From Paracoccaceae bacterium (lineage in GTDB: Bacteria; Pseudomonadota; Alphaproteobacteria; Rhodobacterales; Rhodobacteraceae): a stretch of 64,000 bases of DNA. The DNA is taken from contig WGNF01000003.1 in NCBI GenBank assembly GCA_016124615.1, positions 806,001 through 870,000 on the forward strand, written 5' to 3'. Shown here piece after piece: positions 24,664-33,246 of the stretch (within the stretch, counting starts at the first letter, position 1; each line of letters starts with the position of its first letter). The notes under the pieces are model-generated. The model was given only the letters and a program-made list of their open reading frames with translations, searched no databases and was not told where the DNA came from. A program made the translations under genes and the position numbers.

Positions 24664-27213
24664 TCAGGCCGACCGCGGGCGGCGGCCGCGCAGCATGTAG
24701 GCGACCGCCTCGAGGATGACGCCATTGGTGTTGATGTCGGTGTAGTCGGTGGTCGGCAGCCCGGAGGCGGCGTAGACGCCTGAGGCATAGCCACCCTTGG
24801 CGATCCGCGCGCGCGATCGGATGCGGTCCATCAACAGGTCGGAATACTGCCCCGGCCGCATCGCCGACCAGAGAAACGCCGCCTTGCTGCTGACCAGCCG
24901 GATCGAATCCTGAAAGGCCGGATCGTCGGCCTCGGGCATCGGGTCAATCGGCGTGACCTGCCACGGGTTGGCGGCGCGGTTCACCAGAAACCCCTGATAG
25001 GTAAAGTAGGGCTTCCGGTCGAGCGGCCCTTCGGACACGCAGTAAAGCTTGCCGGTCGCCGCATAGGCCCGGGCTTCGGCGTGATAGAGCATGTCCGACA
25101 GGTAGGCGGTGGGCATCGACATACCCAGTTCGACGCCTTCCAGCAGCATCGGCTCTGTCCCGATCGGGCCGATCCGGCCGACGGTGTAGAGCAGCCGCAT
25201 CTGCATATCCGTCTCTGACCCCTGCGGGTCGACGCCGTAGGGCGAGTTGACCTCAAACCCCCAGAGCCCGAACCCACGGGCCGCGTAATGCGTGTAATGC
25301 GAGGCCGGCGCGGGCCCGAGCAGGCCCGAGGTCACCGCCTGAATCTGCCCGTCGACAATTGTCCGGCCAAGATCCCATTTCTTCACCGTGCCCGCAGCGC
25401 GGCCAAGCGACAGCGGATGGCGATCCAGATCGCGCAGCGCGATCAGCAGCCGCCCGACGTCGAAGGGGTTGTAGTCCCGCGCCGTCGCCATCCGCCGATC
25501 GCTGGCAATCTCGCTGTTCGGCAGTTGCAGGCCCGCGATGGTCGAGGTCGGCAATCCGGCGATGAGCGACGCGGCGCGGGCGCGGAACTTGGCATCGTCG
25601 ATCAGCCCGAGTTCATGGGCCGCGAGCGTCGCCTCGATCAGGCTGGCATAGTCCCACATCGTCAGCACGCTCTGCACGCTTTTCGAATACGCGCTTTCGA
25701 ACACGGCAGAAGCGCACAGCCCGGTGGCCCGCTCTCGCGTCCGCTCGAAATAGCCCCAGGCGGTGCGGGCATCCTCGATCAGCGTGGCTTTTGCCGCGGC
25801 GGTCAACTCTGCCGGAGGTTCCGGCGGCACCGCGCTGTCGCGCCGCGTCGCAAGCATCAGCCGGTAGACCGGGTCCGGCGGGTAGATGCCCGCGATAAAG
25901 CCCGGCATCGGCCCCATTTCAGTCTGCGCCGCGGCCTGCAGCGCGATCAGCGCCTGAACCACCGCGCGCCGCCCGGCGCCGTCGGCGTAGGCGGTGGGGG
26001 CGATGGCGATGACAAGGTCGCGGGCGGTATCCAGACTCTCCAGCGCGGCGGTATCGCCCGAGGTCAGCGTAACAGCCGGTTGCAGGTGCAGAACGCCGGT
26101 CGCATCCAGATCCGCGTCGCCGCCGGAAAGCGTCACGAGGGTGGAGATCCCCGCTGCGGAAAGGCGGGCGAGCAGTTCCGGCGTCGCCGCCTCGGTGGCC
26201 GCGCAGGCAACTTCGGCAAGCGGCGATGCCGGGCCCTGCCCCGGCAGAAGGAGGCAGTCGGAGGGGCCCGCAGCGCCCTCGGCCGCCGCAAGGCTGTAGC
26301 TGATCCCAGCCGCGGCCAGTGCCGCGCGAAAGGCGGCAAGCGCCGCCTGCGCCGCGGCGTCCGGCGCCGCTGGGGTCAGCACGAGAAGCCCGACAAGGCG
26401 GGCGGTGCCCTGATCGAACCAGTCGATGTTCTGCCGTGGCAGGGTCGCAAACAGCCGACTGGCGTCGATTGCGGTCCGCACCGGCGCCAGAAGTGCCGCC
26501 ACCTCGGTCTTCAGCGCATCGACGGAAAGCGCGGCCGCATCGTCGAGCGAAAGGCGGATCTGCACCATGCCCGCGGCCAATGCCCGGCTCATGCGCTCGG
26601 CAAAAGGCGGGCCGCCCGCGTTCGGCCGGTAGGTCACCGCCCCGCGCAGGCAAGAGGTCGTCGCATCGCAGCGATCCGACACCGAGGTTGTATCATCCGG
26701 GGCAAACAGCACCACGTTGCGGAACCCGGCCGCCCGGATGGCATCCAGCGCGACGTCGCCCTCCTGATCGGTCCCGGCAAGCGTGATCGGCTGCAGGCGC
26801 CCCGCATCCGGGTCCGCCCCCAGCCCCATCAGTTCGCCGGTCTGCCGCCGCGCCGCTTGCGCCAACCGGATCTGGAAGAACGGATCGGCGGCACAGATAT
26901 CTGGCGCCCAGGCGATGACCTCGCCCAGATCGGGATAGGTCAGCAGGTGCTGGCGCAACAGCATCGGCGCGCTGTCGGCCGCGGCGGGCGTGCCCCCCGG
27001 CGCCCCGCGCACGATGAAGCCCGCCGGTATTCCGGCATTCTGCAACGCGGTCAGCACCACGCCAAGATGGTCGGGCGACAGGTCGGGCGTGATGCCGTCG
27101 ACCAGCAGGAACACGGGCTTTGCATCAGCGCCCTGCGCCAGAACCCGCCCCGCCGAGGGAACGACTGCGACGGTTGCCAGCAGCTTCAGCAGAGTGCGAC
27201 GGCTGATCAACAT
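24664..27213 (-). CDS. Exported DUF3131 protein of an envelope-polysaccharide locus
   Basis: This 849-residue protein starts with a twin-arginine signal (SRRTLLKLLATVAVVPSAG). The first half (about residues 35-460) has alternating beta/alpha text reminiscent of a degenerate polysaccharide-deacetylase barrel (PVFLLVDGITPDLSPDHLG, then GEVIAWAPDICA), but no clear NodB metal motif. The C-terminal part (about 470-845) is a DUF3131 domain, with segments WDYASLIEATLAAHELGLI, YNPFDVGRLLIALRDLD and GLWGFEVNSPYGV. DUF3131 proteins resemble (alpha/alpha) toroid glycan-active enzymes, but the function is not established to my knowledge. It is divergent from the deacetylase/glycosyltransferase fusion at 27343, so both probably act on the same exported glycan. 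Confidence 0.75.
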   Translation of the reverse strand: MLISRRTLLKLLATVAVVPSAGRVLAQGADAKPVFLLVDGITPDLSPDHLGVVLTALQNAGIPAGFIVRGAPGGTPAAADSAPMLLRQHLLTYPDLGEVIAWAPDICAADPFFQIRLAQAARRQTGELMGLGADPDAGRLQPITLAGTDQEGDVALDAIRAAGFRNVVLFAPDDTTSVSDRCDATTSCLRGAVTYRPNAGGPPFAERMSRALAAGMVQIRLSLDDAAALSVDALKTEVAALLAPVRTAIDASRLFATLPRQNIDWFDQGTARLVGLLVLTPAAPDAAAQAALAAFRAALAAAGISYSLAAAEGAAGPSDCLLLPGQGPASPLAEVACAATEAATPELLARLSAAGISTLVTLSGGDADLDATGVLHLQPAVTLTSGDTAALESLDTARDLVIAIAPTAYADGAGRRAVVQALIALQAAAQTEMGPMPGFIAGIYPPDPVYRLMLATRRDSAVPPEPPAELTAAAKATLIEDARTAWGYFERTRERATGLCASAVFESAYSKSVQSVLTMWDYASLIEATLAAHELGLIDDAKFRARAASLIAGLPTSTIAGLQLPNSEIASDRRMATARDYNPFDVGRLLIALRDLDRHPLSLGRAAGTVKKWDLGRTIVDGQIQAVTSGLLGPAPASHYTHYAARGFGLWGFEVNSPYGVDPQGSETDMQMRLLYTVGRIGPIGTEPMLLEGVELGMSMPTAYLSDMLYHAEARAYAATGKLYCVSEGPLDRKPYFTYQGFLVNRAANPWQVTPIDPMPEADDPAFQDSIRLVSSKAAFLWSAMRPGQYSDLLMDRIRSRARIAKGGYASGVYAASGLPTTDYTDINTNGVILEAVAYMLRGRRPRSA

Positions 27214-27306
27214 GATGCGTTTCCCGGGATGCCGATGGCCAACTGCCCTGCGGATAGTTGAATTGCACCCATAAGGCCTTGCGCCATATCAAGTTCCCGC
27301 CCTGAA

Positions 27307-27319
27307 TTCTGTGACAGAA
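27307..27319. promoter_or_regulatory. Perfect 13-bp palindrome in the divergent polysaccharide promoter region
   Basis: TTCTGTGACAGAA is a perfect inverted repeat around a central G in the 129-bp gap between the DUF3131 gene (start 27213) and the fusion gene (start 27343). GCCC and GGGC flank it on the outside. A shared operator is possible. Confidence 0.4.
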
Positions 27320-27342
27320 CGGGCTGGGGACGAAGGGTAAAC

Positions 27343-30300
27343 GTGGAAATGCCGCACAAGGATCGCGGGCCAGAGAAGGTCGGGGGCCAGCCTCGCGCCG
27401 ATCAGAAGTACCATCCGGTTTTTGCCGACCCCGGCCATCGTCGGCGGCGGCGTTTTCACGTCGCCGTCGTGGTGCTTGCGGTCAGCCTCACGGTCTGGAT
27501 CGTCGGGTTCAGCCTCAGCCTTTATGACGTCGCGAAGCTTCCTGGGGCGGCCGTCATCGACGCGCAGGCCGGTCTGCAGGCCAAGGTGTTTCCGCCAGCT
27601 GCCGCGCCGAGCCTGCCCGCGCCTGCCACCGTCGGCCTGACGACGCAGGGGATCTGCACCGACGGCACCGCACCACCGCCCCCGGCGGCGGCCGGGATGC
27701 CGCCAGCGGTCCATATCTACCTGCCCTATTGGGCAGAATGGACCTATGCCTCGTTCAGCCGCAACTGCGGCGCCGGGGATGTGCTGCTGGCCGAACGCTT
27801 CGCCGTCACCCTGCCGGACCCCGCGTTGCAGCACCTCAGCCTTGACGGCGATCAGCAGACGCAGATCGCGCAACGGCTCAAGACCGACCTTGGCGGCGTC
27901 AAGGTTCTGCCGGTGCTGACCTTCACCCTGTCGCTGGACGTGGCGCAGGACGAGGCGTTCCTGCAAGACGCCGGGGCCGAGGCGCGGCTTGCCGACGAGA
28001 TCGCCACGGCAGCGGCCGAGGGCGGCTATGACGGGATCTGCATCGCGCCGACGAACTATCCTGACGAGGTGCTCGGGGGCCTTCGCAATTTCCTGATCCG
28101 GGTCGCCCGCGCGGCCCGTGCGGGCGGGCATCAGGCCTGCCTGATCAGCCCCGGCGAGGCCCCGTTCTGGCACGATGCGACCGTGGTCGCCGCGTTTGAC
28201 AAGGTGATGATCCAGGCGTTTCAGGATCCGTGGATGGCCGCCCCGCTGGCGCCGCAGGACTGGTTCGAAACCCTGGCCCATGCCGCCGTGGCCGCGGTGC
28301 CGCGGGACAAGCTGGTCCTGCTGCTCGGCAGCTTCGCCAAAGACTGGCAGGCGGACAAGCCGGATGGAGAGCGGATCGCCTTCGCCGAGGCGATGGTTCG
28401 CGCCGCCATGCATTCGGCGCGCCCGGCCTTTGATGCCGACAGCCTGAACGACGCGCTGGATTACACCGACGACAGCGGCGCGACGCATCGCATCTGGTTC
28501 CTCGATGCCGCGTCCTTCTTCAACCAGACGACGGTCGCCAAGCGGCTTGGCATCACCAATCTCGGGGTCTGGTCGCTCGGCTACGAGGATCCGGACATCT
28601 GGCCGTTGTTGCGGGCCCCGGATCCGCTGCCGCTGTCCGCGCTGGCGCCGATCGACCTGGCCGATTATGTCGGCTACGAGGGCGGCGGTTCGTTTCAGGT
28701 TCTGGCCCAGTCCATTCGCGAGGGCCACCGCGACCTTGGGCTTGATCCCTGCACCGGCCTGATCTCGCACGAAAGCTATCTGCGGCTGCCGACGCCCTAC
28801 ACGATCGAACGGTTCGGCAAGACCCAGCCAAAGACGCTGGCGCTGACGTTCGACGATGGGCCCGATCCGGTTTTCACCCCGAAAATCCTTGATGTGCTGA
28901 AGCGCGAAAACGTACCGGCGGCCTTCTTCATGGTCGGCAGCAACATGCTGCGCGCTCCCGGCATCGTGCAGCGGGTGGTCGATGAGGGGCAGGAGGTCGG
29001 CTCTCACACCTTCTTTCACGACCAGTTCGAACGCCTGCCGGATCTTCGGCAGCGGCTGGACCTGAACGCGGTGCAGCGGCTGCTGGTCGCGCTGACCGGG
29101 CGCGGCACCGTGCTGTTCCGCTTTCCCTACGGGCGCGGTGACGGGCCGCTGACCGATGAAGAGGCGCGGCCGATGGTGATCCTGAAGGCGCAGGGCTATC
29201 TGGCCGTCGGCAGCGAGATCGACGCGCCGGACTGGGCCGGTCTGACGGCGCCGCAGATCGTCGACTTCATCCGCAGCGCGCTGAAGGAGGACGGCGGCAC
29301 CGTCATCGTCATGCACGACAGTGGTGGCGACCGCTCGGCCACGGTTGCGGCGCTGCCGACCCTGATCGACGGCCTGCGCCGCGACGGCTACAGCTTCGTC
29401 TCGCTGTCCGACCTGCTTGGCGTCAGCCGCGATGCGCTGATGCCGCCAGAGGCCGGGCCACGCTCGCTGTTCGAGACGGTCTCTTTCGGCTTCCTCGCGC
29501 GGTTCTGGAGCGGGCTGGCCTGGGTGTTCTGGGTGGTGATCTTCCTCGGCCTCGCCCGCACCCTGTCGGTGGTGACGATGGCGCTGCTGCGACGGCCGGT
29601 GGCGCAAAACGATCCGGCCTTCGCCCCCTCGGTCGCCGTGGTGATCCCGGCGTATAACGAAGAGGATATCGTCCTTCGCACCATCGCGTCGGTGCTGGCC
29701 TCGGACTATCCCCGCCTGCAGGTGATCGTCGTCGATGACGGCTCGACCGACCACACCTTTCAGCGGGTTCGCGAGGCCTATCCCCCCGGCGGGGCGGTGC
29801 TGCTGATCCATGAGCCGAACATGGGCAAGGCGAAGGCGATGGATACCGCCTATGACGTGATCCGCGCAGAGATCGTCGTCGGCATCGACGGCGATACGCT
29901 GCTGTCGCCCGACGCGATCCGAAAGCTCGTTTCGGCGTTTCAGGATCCGCGCGTCGGCGCGGTGGCGGGCAACGTCAAGGTCGGCAACCGGCACCGCCTG
30001 CTGGCCCGGTTGCAGGCGCTGGAATACATCACCGCGCAGAACGTCGACCGGCGTGCGGCGGAATTCTACGACGGGATCATGGTCGTTCCGGGGGCGATCG
30101 GCGCCTGGCGCGCCAGGGCGGTGCGCGCGGCGCAGCTTTACAGCACCGACACCCTGGCCGAGGACGCGGATCTGACGCTGGCCGTTCACCGCGCGGGCTA
30201 TCGCATCGCCTACCGCGAGGATGCCTTCTCCTATACCGAGGCGCCCGAGACGATCCGCGCCTTCATGAAGCAGCGGCTGCGCTGGACGCTGGGGATGATG

Positions 30301-30738
30301 CAGGCGGCGTGGAAACACCGGCGCGCCATCCGCGAAGGGCGCGCCGTCGGGCTGATCTCGATCCTCGATCTCGCGGTCTTTGGCGTGATCCTCGGTCTGC
30401 TGGCGCCGCTCGCCGATCTGGTCTTTCTGCATTCGCTGGCGAATATGGTTGCCGCGGCGATCAGCGGCGGCAACCAGCCGTCACTGGCCTATCCGGCCCT
30501 GGTCGTGGCCAGCTATCTGGTTCTGCCGCTGGCCGACCTCGGCACCGCCGTGCTCGCCTTCCGCTTCGAACGCCACGAAGACCCGCTGTTGCTGCTGATG
30601 GTGCCGTTCCAGCGGTTCTTCTACCGTCAGCTTCTCTACGTCACGGTCTACCGCGCCGTCTTGCGCTCGATCTCGGGTCGGCTGGCCAGCTGGGGCAAGC
30701 TGAAGCGGCTTGGCACCGTCCATCTTCCCGGCCGCTGA
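27343..30738 (+). CDS. Three-module membrane protein: GH18-like, NodB polysaccharide deacetylase and GT2 glycan synthase
   Basis: This 1131-residue protein starts at a GTG (AAGGG upstream). One membrane anchor (about residues 39-61) precedes an exported GH18-like module (about 110-440). Its barrel text GGYDGICIAPTNYPDE lacks the DxxDxDxE catalytic pattern, so it is probably non-hydrolytic. The NodB module (about 498-690) has TFDDGPD, SHTFFH, FRFPYG and VIVMHD, the expected deacetylase motifs. A membrane segment near 715-737 leads to a GT2 module (about 760-1000) with VVDDGST, GIDGDT, AEDADLT and QRLRW, the motifs of processive synthases such as IcaA/PgaC. Further spans lie at about 1003-1075. 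It likely makes and de-N-acetylates an amino-sugar polymer, although the substrate is inferred. Confidence 0.88.
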   Translation: MEMPHKDRGPEKVGGQPRADQKYHPVFADPGHRRRRRFHVAVVVLAVSLTVWIVGFSLSLYDVAKLPGAAVIDAQAGLQAKVFPPAAAPSLPAPATVGLTTQGICTDGTAPPPPAAAGMPPAVHIYLPYWAEWTYASFSRNCGAGDVLLAERFAVTLPDPALQHLSLDGDQQTQIAQRLKTDLGGVKVLPVLTFTLSLDVAQDEAFLQDAGAEARLADEIATAAAEGGYDGICIAPTNYPDEVLGGLRNFLIRVARAARAGGHQACLISPGEAPFWHDATVVAAFDKVMIQAFQDPWMAAPLAPQDWFETLAHAAVAAVPRDKLVLLLGSFAKDWQADKPDGERIAFAEAMVRAAMHSARPAFDADSLNDALDYTDDSGATHRIWFLDAASFFNQTTVAKRLGITNLGVWSLGYEDPDIWPLLRAPDPLPLSALAPIDLADYVGYEGGGSFQVLAQSIREGHRDLGLDPCTGLISHESYLRLPTPYTIERFGKTQPKTLALTFDDGPDPVFTPKILDVLKRENVPAAFFMVGSNMLRAPGIVQRVVDEGQEVGSHTFFHDQFERLPDLRQRLDLNAVQRLLVALTGRGTVLFRFPYGRGDGPLTDEEARPMVILKAQGYLAVGSEIDAPDWAGLTAPQIVDFIRSALKEDGGTVIVMHDSGGDRSATVAALPTLIDGLRRDGYSFVSLSDLLGVSRDALMPPEAGPRSLFETVSFGFLARFWSGLAWVFWVVIFLGLARTLSVVTMALLRRPVAQNDPAFAPSVAVVIPAYNEEDIVLRTIASVLASDYPRLQVIVVDDGSTDHTFQRVREAYPPGGAVLLIHEPNMGKAKAMDTAYDVIRAEIVVGIDGDTLLSPDAIRKLVSAFQDPRVGAVAGNVKVGNRHRLLARLQALEYITAQNVDRRAAEFYDGIMVVPGAIGAWRARAVRAAQLYSTDTLAEDADLTLAVHRAGYRIAYREDAFSYTEAPETIRAFMKQRLRWTLGMMQAAWKHRRAIREGRAVGLISILDLAVFGVILGLLAPLADLVFLHSLANMVAAAISGGNQPSLAYPALVVASYLVLPLADLGTAVLAFRFERHEDPLLLLMVPFQRFFYRQLLYVTVYRAVLRSISGRLASWGKLKRLGTVHLPGR

Positions 30739-30754
30739 CGGCGGTGCGGCGCCG

Positions 30755-31339
30755 TTACGACTGGAACACTTCGCAGCCGGAGCTGGCCACATCGCCCTGC
30801 GCCACCGGGTAACCGGGGCGCGGATTGACGATGATGGTCTGCAGCGCGGTGATCCGCCGGGCGCAGGCGGTGGTGATCGCCGCCGTGGCCCGGGCGCCGC
30901 CGACATAAAGGTCAAGCCAGGGATGGCCCTGATAGCCGGTGTGGCAGGGCCCGTCCTGCGGGTGGGTTCCGTCGCCGCAGACATCCTCTACCACCGCATA
31001 TTTTCGCAGCCGCGAGATGTAGAAGCGGGTGCCGGGCGCATAGTCGAGGGTTTGCACCCCGCCCGCGATCGTGTGGCCGACTGCGATGGTCAGCGGATCC
31101 GCGTAGGTGCCGGTGCCCCCGGCCCGCTGATGCACCACCGGCTTTGAGATCTGCGCCGAGCCGGGCGGCGTGTTGTCCCAGTAGCTGTAGCCGGTCAGAT
31201 AGACCGTCAGCTTTCGTTCGTGCCCCGCCGATGCGCTGCTGGTTGCAAGCCGCGCCGTCGGGCCGGTCTGATCAGCCTGCACCGAGGTTGAGAGGATCGT
31301 CGTCGCGGCTGCAATGAGCCCGATCACGTGTCTTGCCAT
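30755..31339 (-). CDS. Secreted double-psi beta-barrel/3D-like protein of unknown function
   Basis: This 194-residue protein has a signal peptide (HVIGLIAAATTILSTSVQADQ). The mature part contains YLTGYSYWDNTPPGSAQIS, DPLTIAVGH and YAPGTRFYISRLRKYAVVED, then CGDGTHPQDGPCHTGY. This order (GY.., acidic residue, GT.. and late VVED) resembles the double-psi barrel of RlpA/expansin/3D-domain proteins that bind or cut peptidoglycan or glycans. Four cysteines could form two disulfides. It is convergent with the deacetylase/glycosyltransferase fusion (16-bp gap), which fits a cell-envelope role. I cannot assign a reaction. Confidence 0.6.
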   Translation of the reverse strand: MARHVIGLIAAATTILSTSVQADQTGPTARLATSSASAGHERKLTVYLTGYSYWDNTPPGSAQISKPVVHQRAGGTGTYADPLTIAVGHTIAGGVQTLDYAPGTRFYISRLRKYAVVEDVCGDGTHPQDGPCHTGYQGHPWLDLYVGGARATAAITTACARRITALQTIIVNPRPGYPVAQGDVASSGCEVFQS

Positions 31340-31524
31340 TGAATCTGCCCTTCAGCTTTGGCGCATGTCCCGCGCCTTTGAAACGCACCAAGATTACCGA
31401 ATAAGTCGAATGTGGAAAGAGAACATGAATTTTGTGGCATATTTTTGCCGATGCCCGCAGATCGCGCCAGCGGCGCATCGTGGCATCGCGGAAAGGAAAG
31501 GGCGCCCGCGGGCGCCCCGCCCTG
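31340..31524. other. Intergenic region upstream of the secreted beta-barrel gene
   Basis: This 185-bp gap holds the promoter side of the 31339 gene and the 3' end of the dehydrogenase unit. It includes an AT-richer stretch at about 31380-31450 and the palindrome at 31500-31517. No gene was recognised in it. Confidence 0.5.
31487..31517 (-). terminator. Probable terminator of the sugar-acid dehydrogenase unit
   Basis: A perfect 18-bp palindrome (31500-31517, GGGCGCCCG and its complement) lies 7 bp after the dehydrogenase stop (31525). On the minus strand it is followed by the pyrimidine tract CTTTCCTTTCC. The T-run is broken, so termination may be partial. Confidence 0.55.
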
Positions 31525-33042
31525 TCAGCGCAGGTCGTCGGGCAGGATGCCTGCGGGGATGTTCTGGTAGCTGACCGGCCGCAGGAACCGGCGGATCGAC
31601 AAGGTGCCGACGCTGGTCGCGCCGAAGTTGGTGCTGGCCGGATAGGGCCCGCCATGCACCATCGCATCGCAAACCTCGACACCGGTCGGGAAGCCGTTCG
31701 CCAGCACCCGCCCCGCCTTGCGTTCCAGGATCGGCATCAGGCTGCGGGCCAGATCGCCGTCGGCGGCATCCAGATGCAGAGTGCAGGTCAGCTGCCCCTG
31801 CAGGCTGCGCGCGATGGCCTGCATCTGCGCCGCGTCGCGGACCGTGACGATCAGGCCCAGCGGGCCGAAGACCTCTTCGCCAAGGGTGTGGTTCGCCAGC
31901 CAATCCTCGCCCGTCACCTCGAACAGATAGGGCGTCGCGTTGCGCAGGTCGCAGACCGAGGTCAGCACGTGCTGCACACCCGCGGTACCGGCCACCCGGT
32001 CGCGCCCGGCGCGATAGGCGGCGGCGATGCCATCGGTCAGCATGACTTGCGGGCCGACCTGCGCCAGCGCGGCCTTGGCCGCCGCCACGAAGGCATCCGC
32101 CTCGGGCCCCGCGATCACCACGGCAATGCCGGGGTTGGTGCAGAACTGCCCGGCGCCCATGCTCAGCGACCCGGCCCAGCCACGGCCGATGTCGCCCCCC
32201 CGCGCGGCGAGGGCGGTGGGCAGCAGGAACATCGGGTTGACCGAACCCAGCTCGCCGAAGAACGGGATCGGCTCGGGCCGGGCGGCGCACAGATCGAACA
32301 GCGCGCGGCCCCCGGCCAGCGATCCGGTAAAGCCGACGGCCTTGATCAGCGGATGCTGCACAAGAGCCTGCCCCACCTCGCGGTTGTTGCCGCTCTGGAT
32401 CAGGCTGAAGACGCCGGGATGCAGGCCGCAGGCCACACGCGCGGCGTCGATCGCCTCGGCGACGATCTCGCCGGTGCCCGGATGGGCGGGATGGCCCTTG
32501 ACCACGACGGGGCAACCCGCCGCCAGCGCCGCCGCCGTATCGCCCCCCGCCGTCGAGAAGGCGAGCGGGAAGTTCGAGGCGCCGAACACGGCAATCGGCC
32601 CGATCGGCCGCTGCATCAGCCGGATCTCGGGGCGCGGCGCGGGCTGGCGGTCGGGCAGTGCCGGATCGACGCGGCGGTCGAGATAATCCGCCTTCAGGAT
32701 ATGGCTGGCGAACAGGCGCAACTGCCCGGTGGTGCGGCCACGCTCGCCCTGCAGGCGGGCGACGGGCAGGCCGGATTCCTGACTGCCGATTTCGGTGATC
32801 GCCTCGGCACGCGCCTCGATTTCGTCAGCAATCGCGTTCAGGAAGGCCGCGCGGGCCTCGCGCGGGCTGTAGCCGAAGTTCCAGAACGCATCCTCGGCGG
32901 CTGTGACGGCAAGGTCCACCTGCGCGACCGAGCCGATCGAAAAGTCATGCGCCGGGCCGTGCGCGGGTTCCGAGCGGAAGGTCGCCCCGCCGCCGACCCA
33001 TTCGCCCGCGATCAGATGCTTGCCGTGGGGGGTAAAGGTCAT
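31525..33042 (-). CDS. 2,5-dioxovalerate (alpha-ketoglutarate semialdehyde) dehydrogenase-like enzyme
   Basis: This 505-residue NAD(P)-dependent aldehyde dehydrogenase begins MTFTPHGKHLIAGEWVGGG at 33042 with GAGGAA upstream; the frame runs further upstream without a plausible start. The catalytic cysteine is in SMGAGQFCTNPG and the general-base glutamate in FGELGSVNP. The text GPIAVFGASNFPLAFSTAGGDTA is characteristic of the ketoglutarate-semialdehyde subgroup. The enzyme oxidises 2,5-dioxopentanoate to 2-oxoglutarate, the last step of non-phosphorylative pentose or hexarate breakdown and of hydroxyproline breakdown. It lies downstream of an enolase-superfamily dehydratase on the same strand (204-bp gap), which supports a sugar-acid route. 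Confidence 0.88.
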   Translation of the reverse strand: MTFTPHGKHLIAGEWVGGGATFRSEPAHGPAHDFSIGSVAQVDLAVTAAEDAFWNFGYSPREARAAFLNAIADEIEARAEAITEIGSQESGLPVARLQGERGRTTGQLRLFASHILKADYLDRRVDPALPDRQPAPRPEIRLMQRPIGPIAVFGASNFPLAFSTAGGDTAAALAAGCPVVVKGHPAHPGTGEIVAEAIDAARVACGLHPGVFSLIQSGNNREVGQALVQHPLIKAVGFTGSLAGGRALFDLCAARPEPIPFFGELGSVNPMFLLPTALAARGGDIGRGWAGSLSMGAGQFCTNPGIAVVIAGPEADAFVAAAKAALAQVGPQVMLTDGIAAAYRAGRDRVAGTAGVQHVLTSVCDLRNATPYLFEVTGEDWLANHTLGEEVFGPLGLIVTVRDAAQMQAIARSLQGQLTCTLHLDAADGDLARSLMPILERKAGRVLANGFPTGVEVCDAMVHGGPYPASTNFGATSVGTLSIRRFLRPVSYQNIPAGILPDDLR

Positions 33043-33120
33043 GTGCTTTCCTCTTTCGCGATGGGGCCCGCCGCGAAGGCGCCCCCGTTCCAGCGGGTCA
33101 TCGGGCCGCCCGGTCCGGGC

Positions 33121-33144
33121 CTCTGGCCCCGACTCTGGCCCCGA
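33121..33144. repeat. 12-bp tandem duplication
   Basis: CTCTGGCCCCGA occurs twice in perfect tandem at 33121-33132 and 33133-33144. It lies in the 204-bp gap between the dehydratase and dehydrogenase genes. No gene was seen in this gap. Confidence 0.8.
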
Positions 33145-33246
33145 CAACGACTCTCGCGGGATAGCTTTCAGAGTTTTGGCGCGGGGTCCAGCCAAGGAAT
33201 GCCGCTTCGGCGCCGTTCCACCGGACTCAAGCCCCGCTGGTCGCCC

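Noticed and set aside
27289-30432. A minus-strand open frame of 1047 codons opposite the three-module gene
   Set aside because: Its translation is rich in Arg, His, Gln and Asp with no family similarity, the usual antisense shadow in GC-rich DNA. The plus strand carries complete NodB and GT2 motifs.
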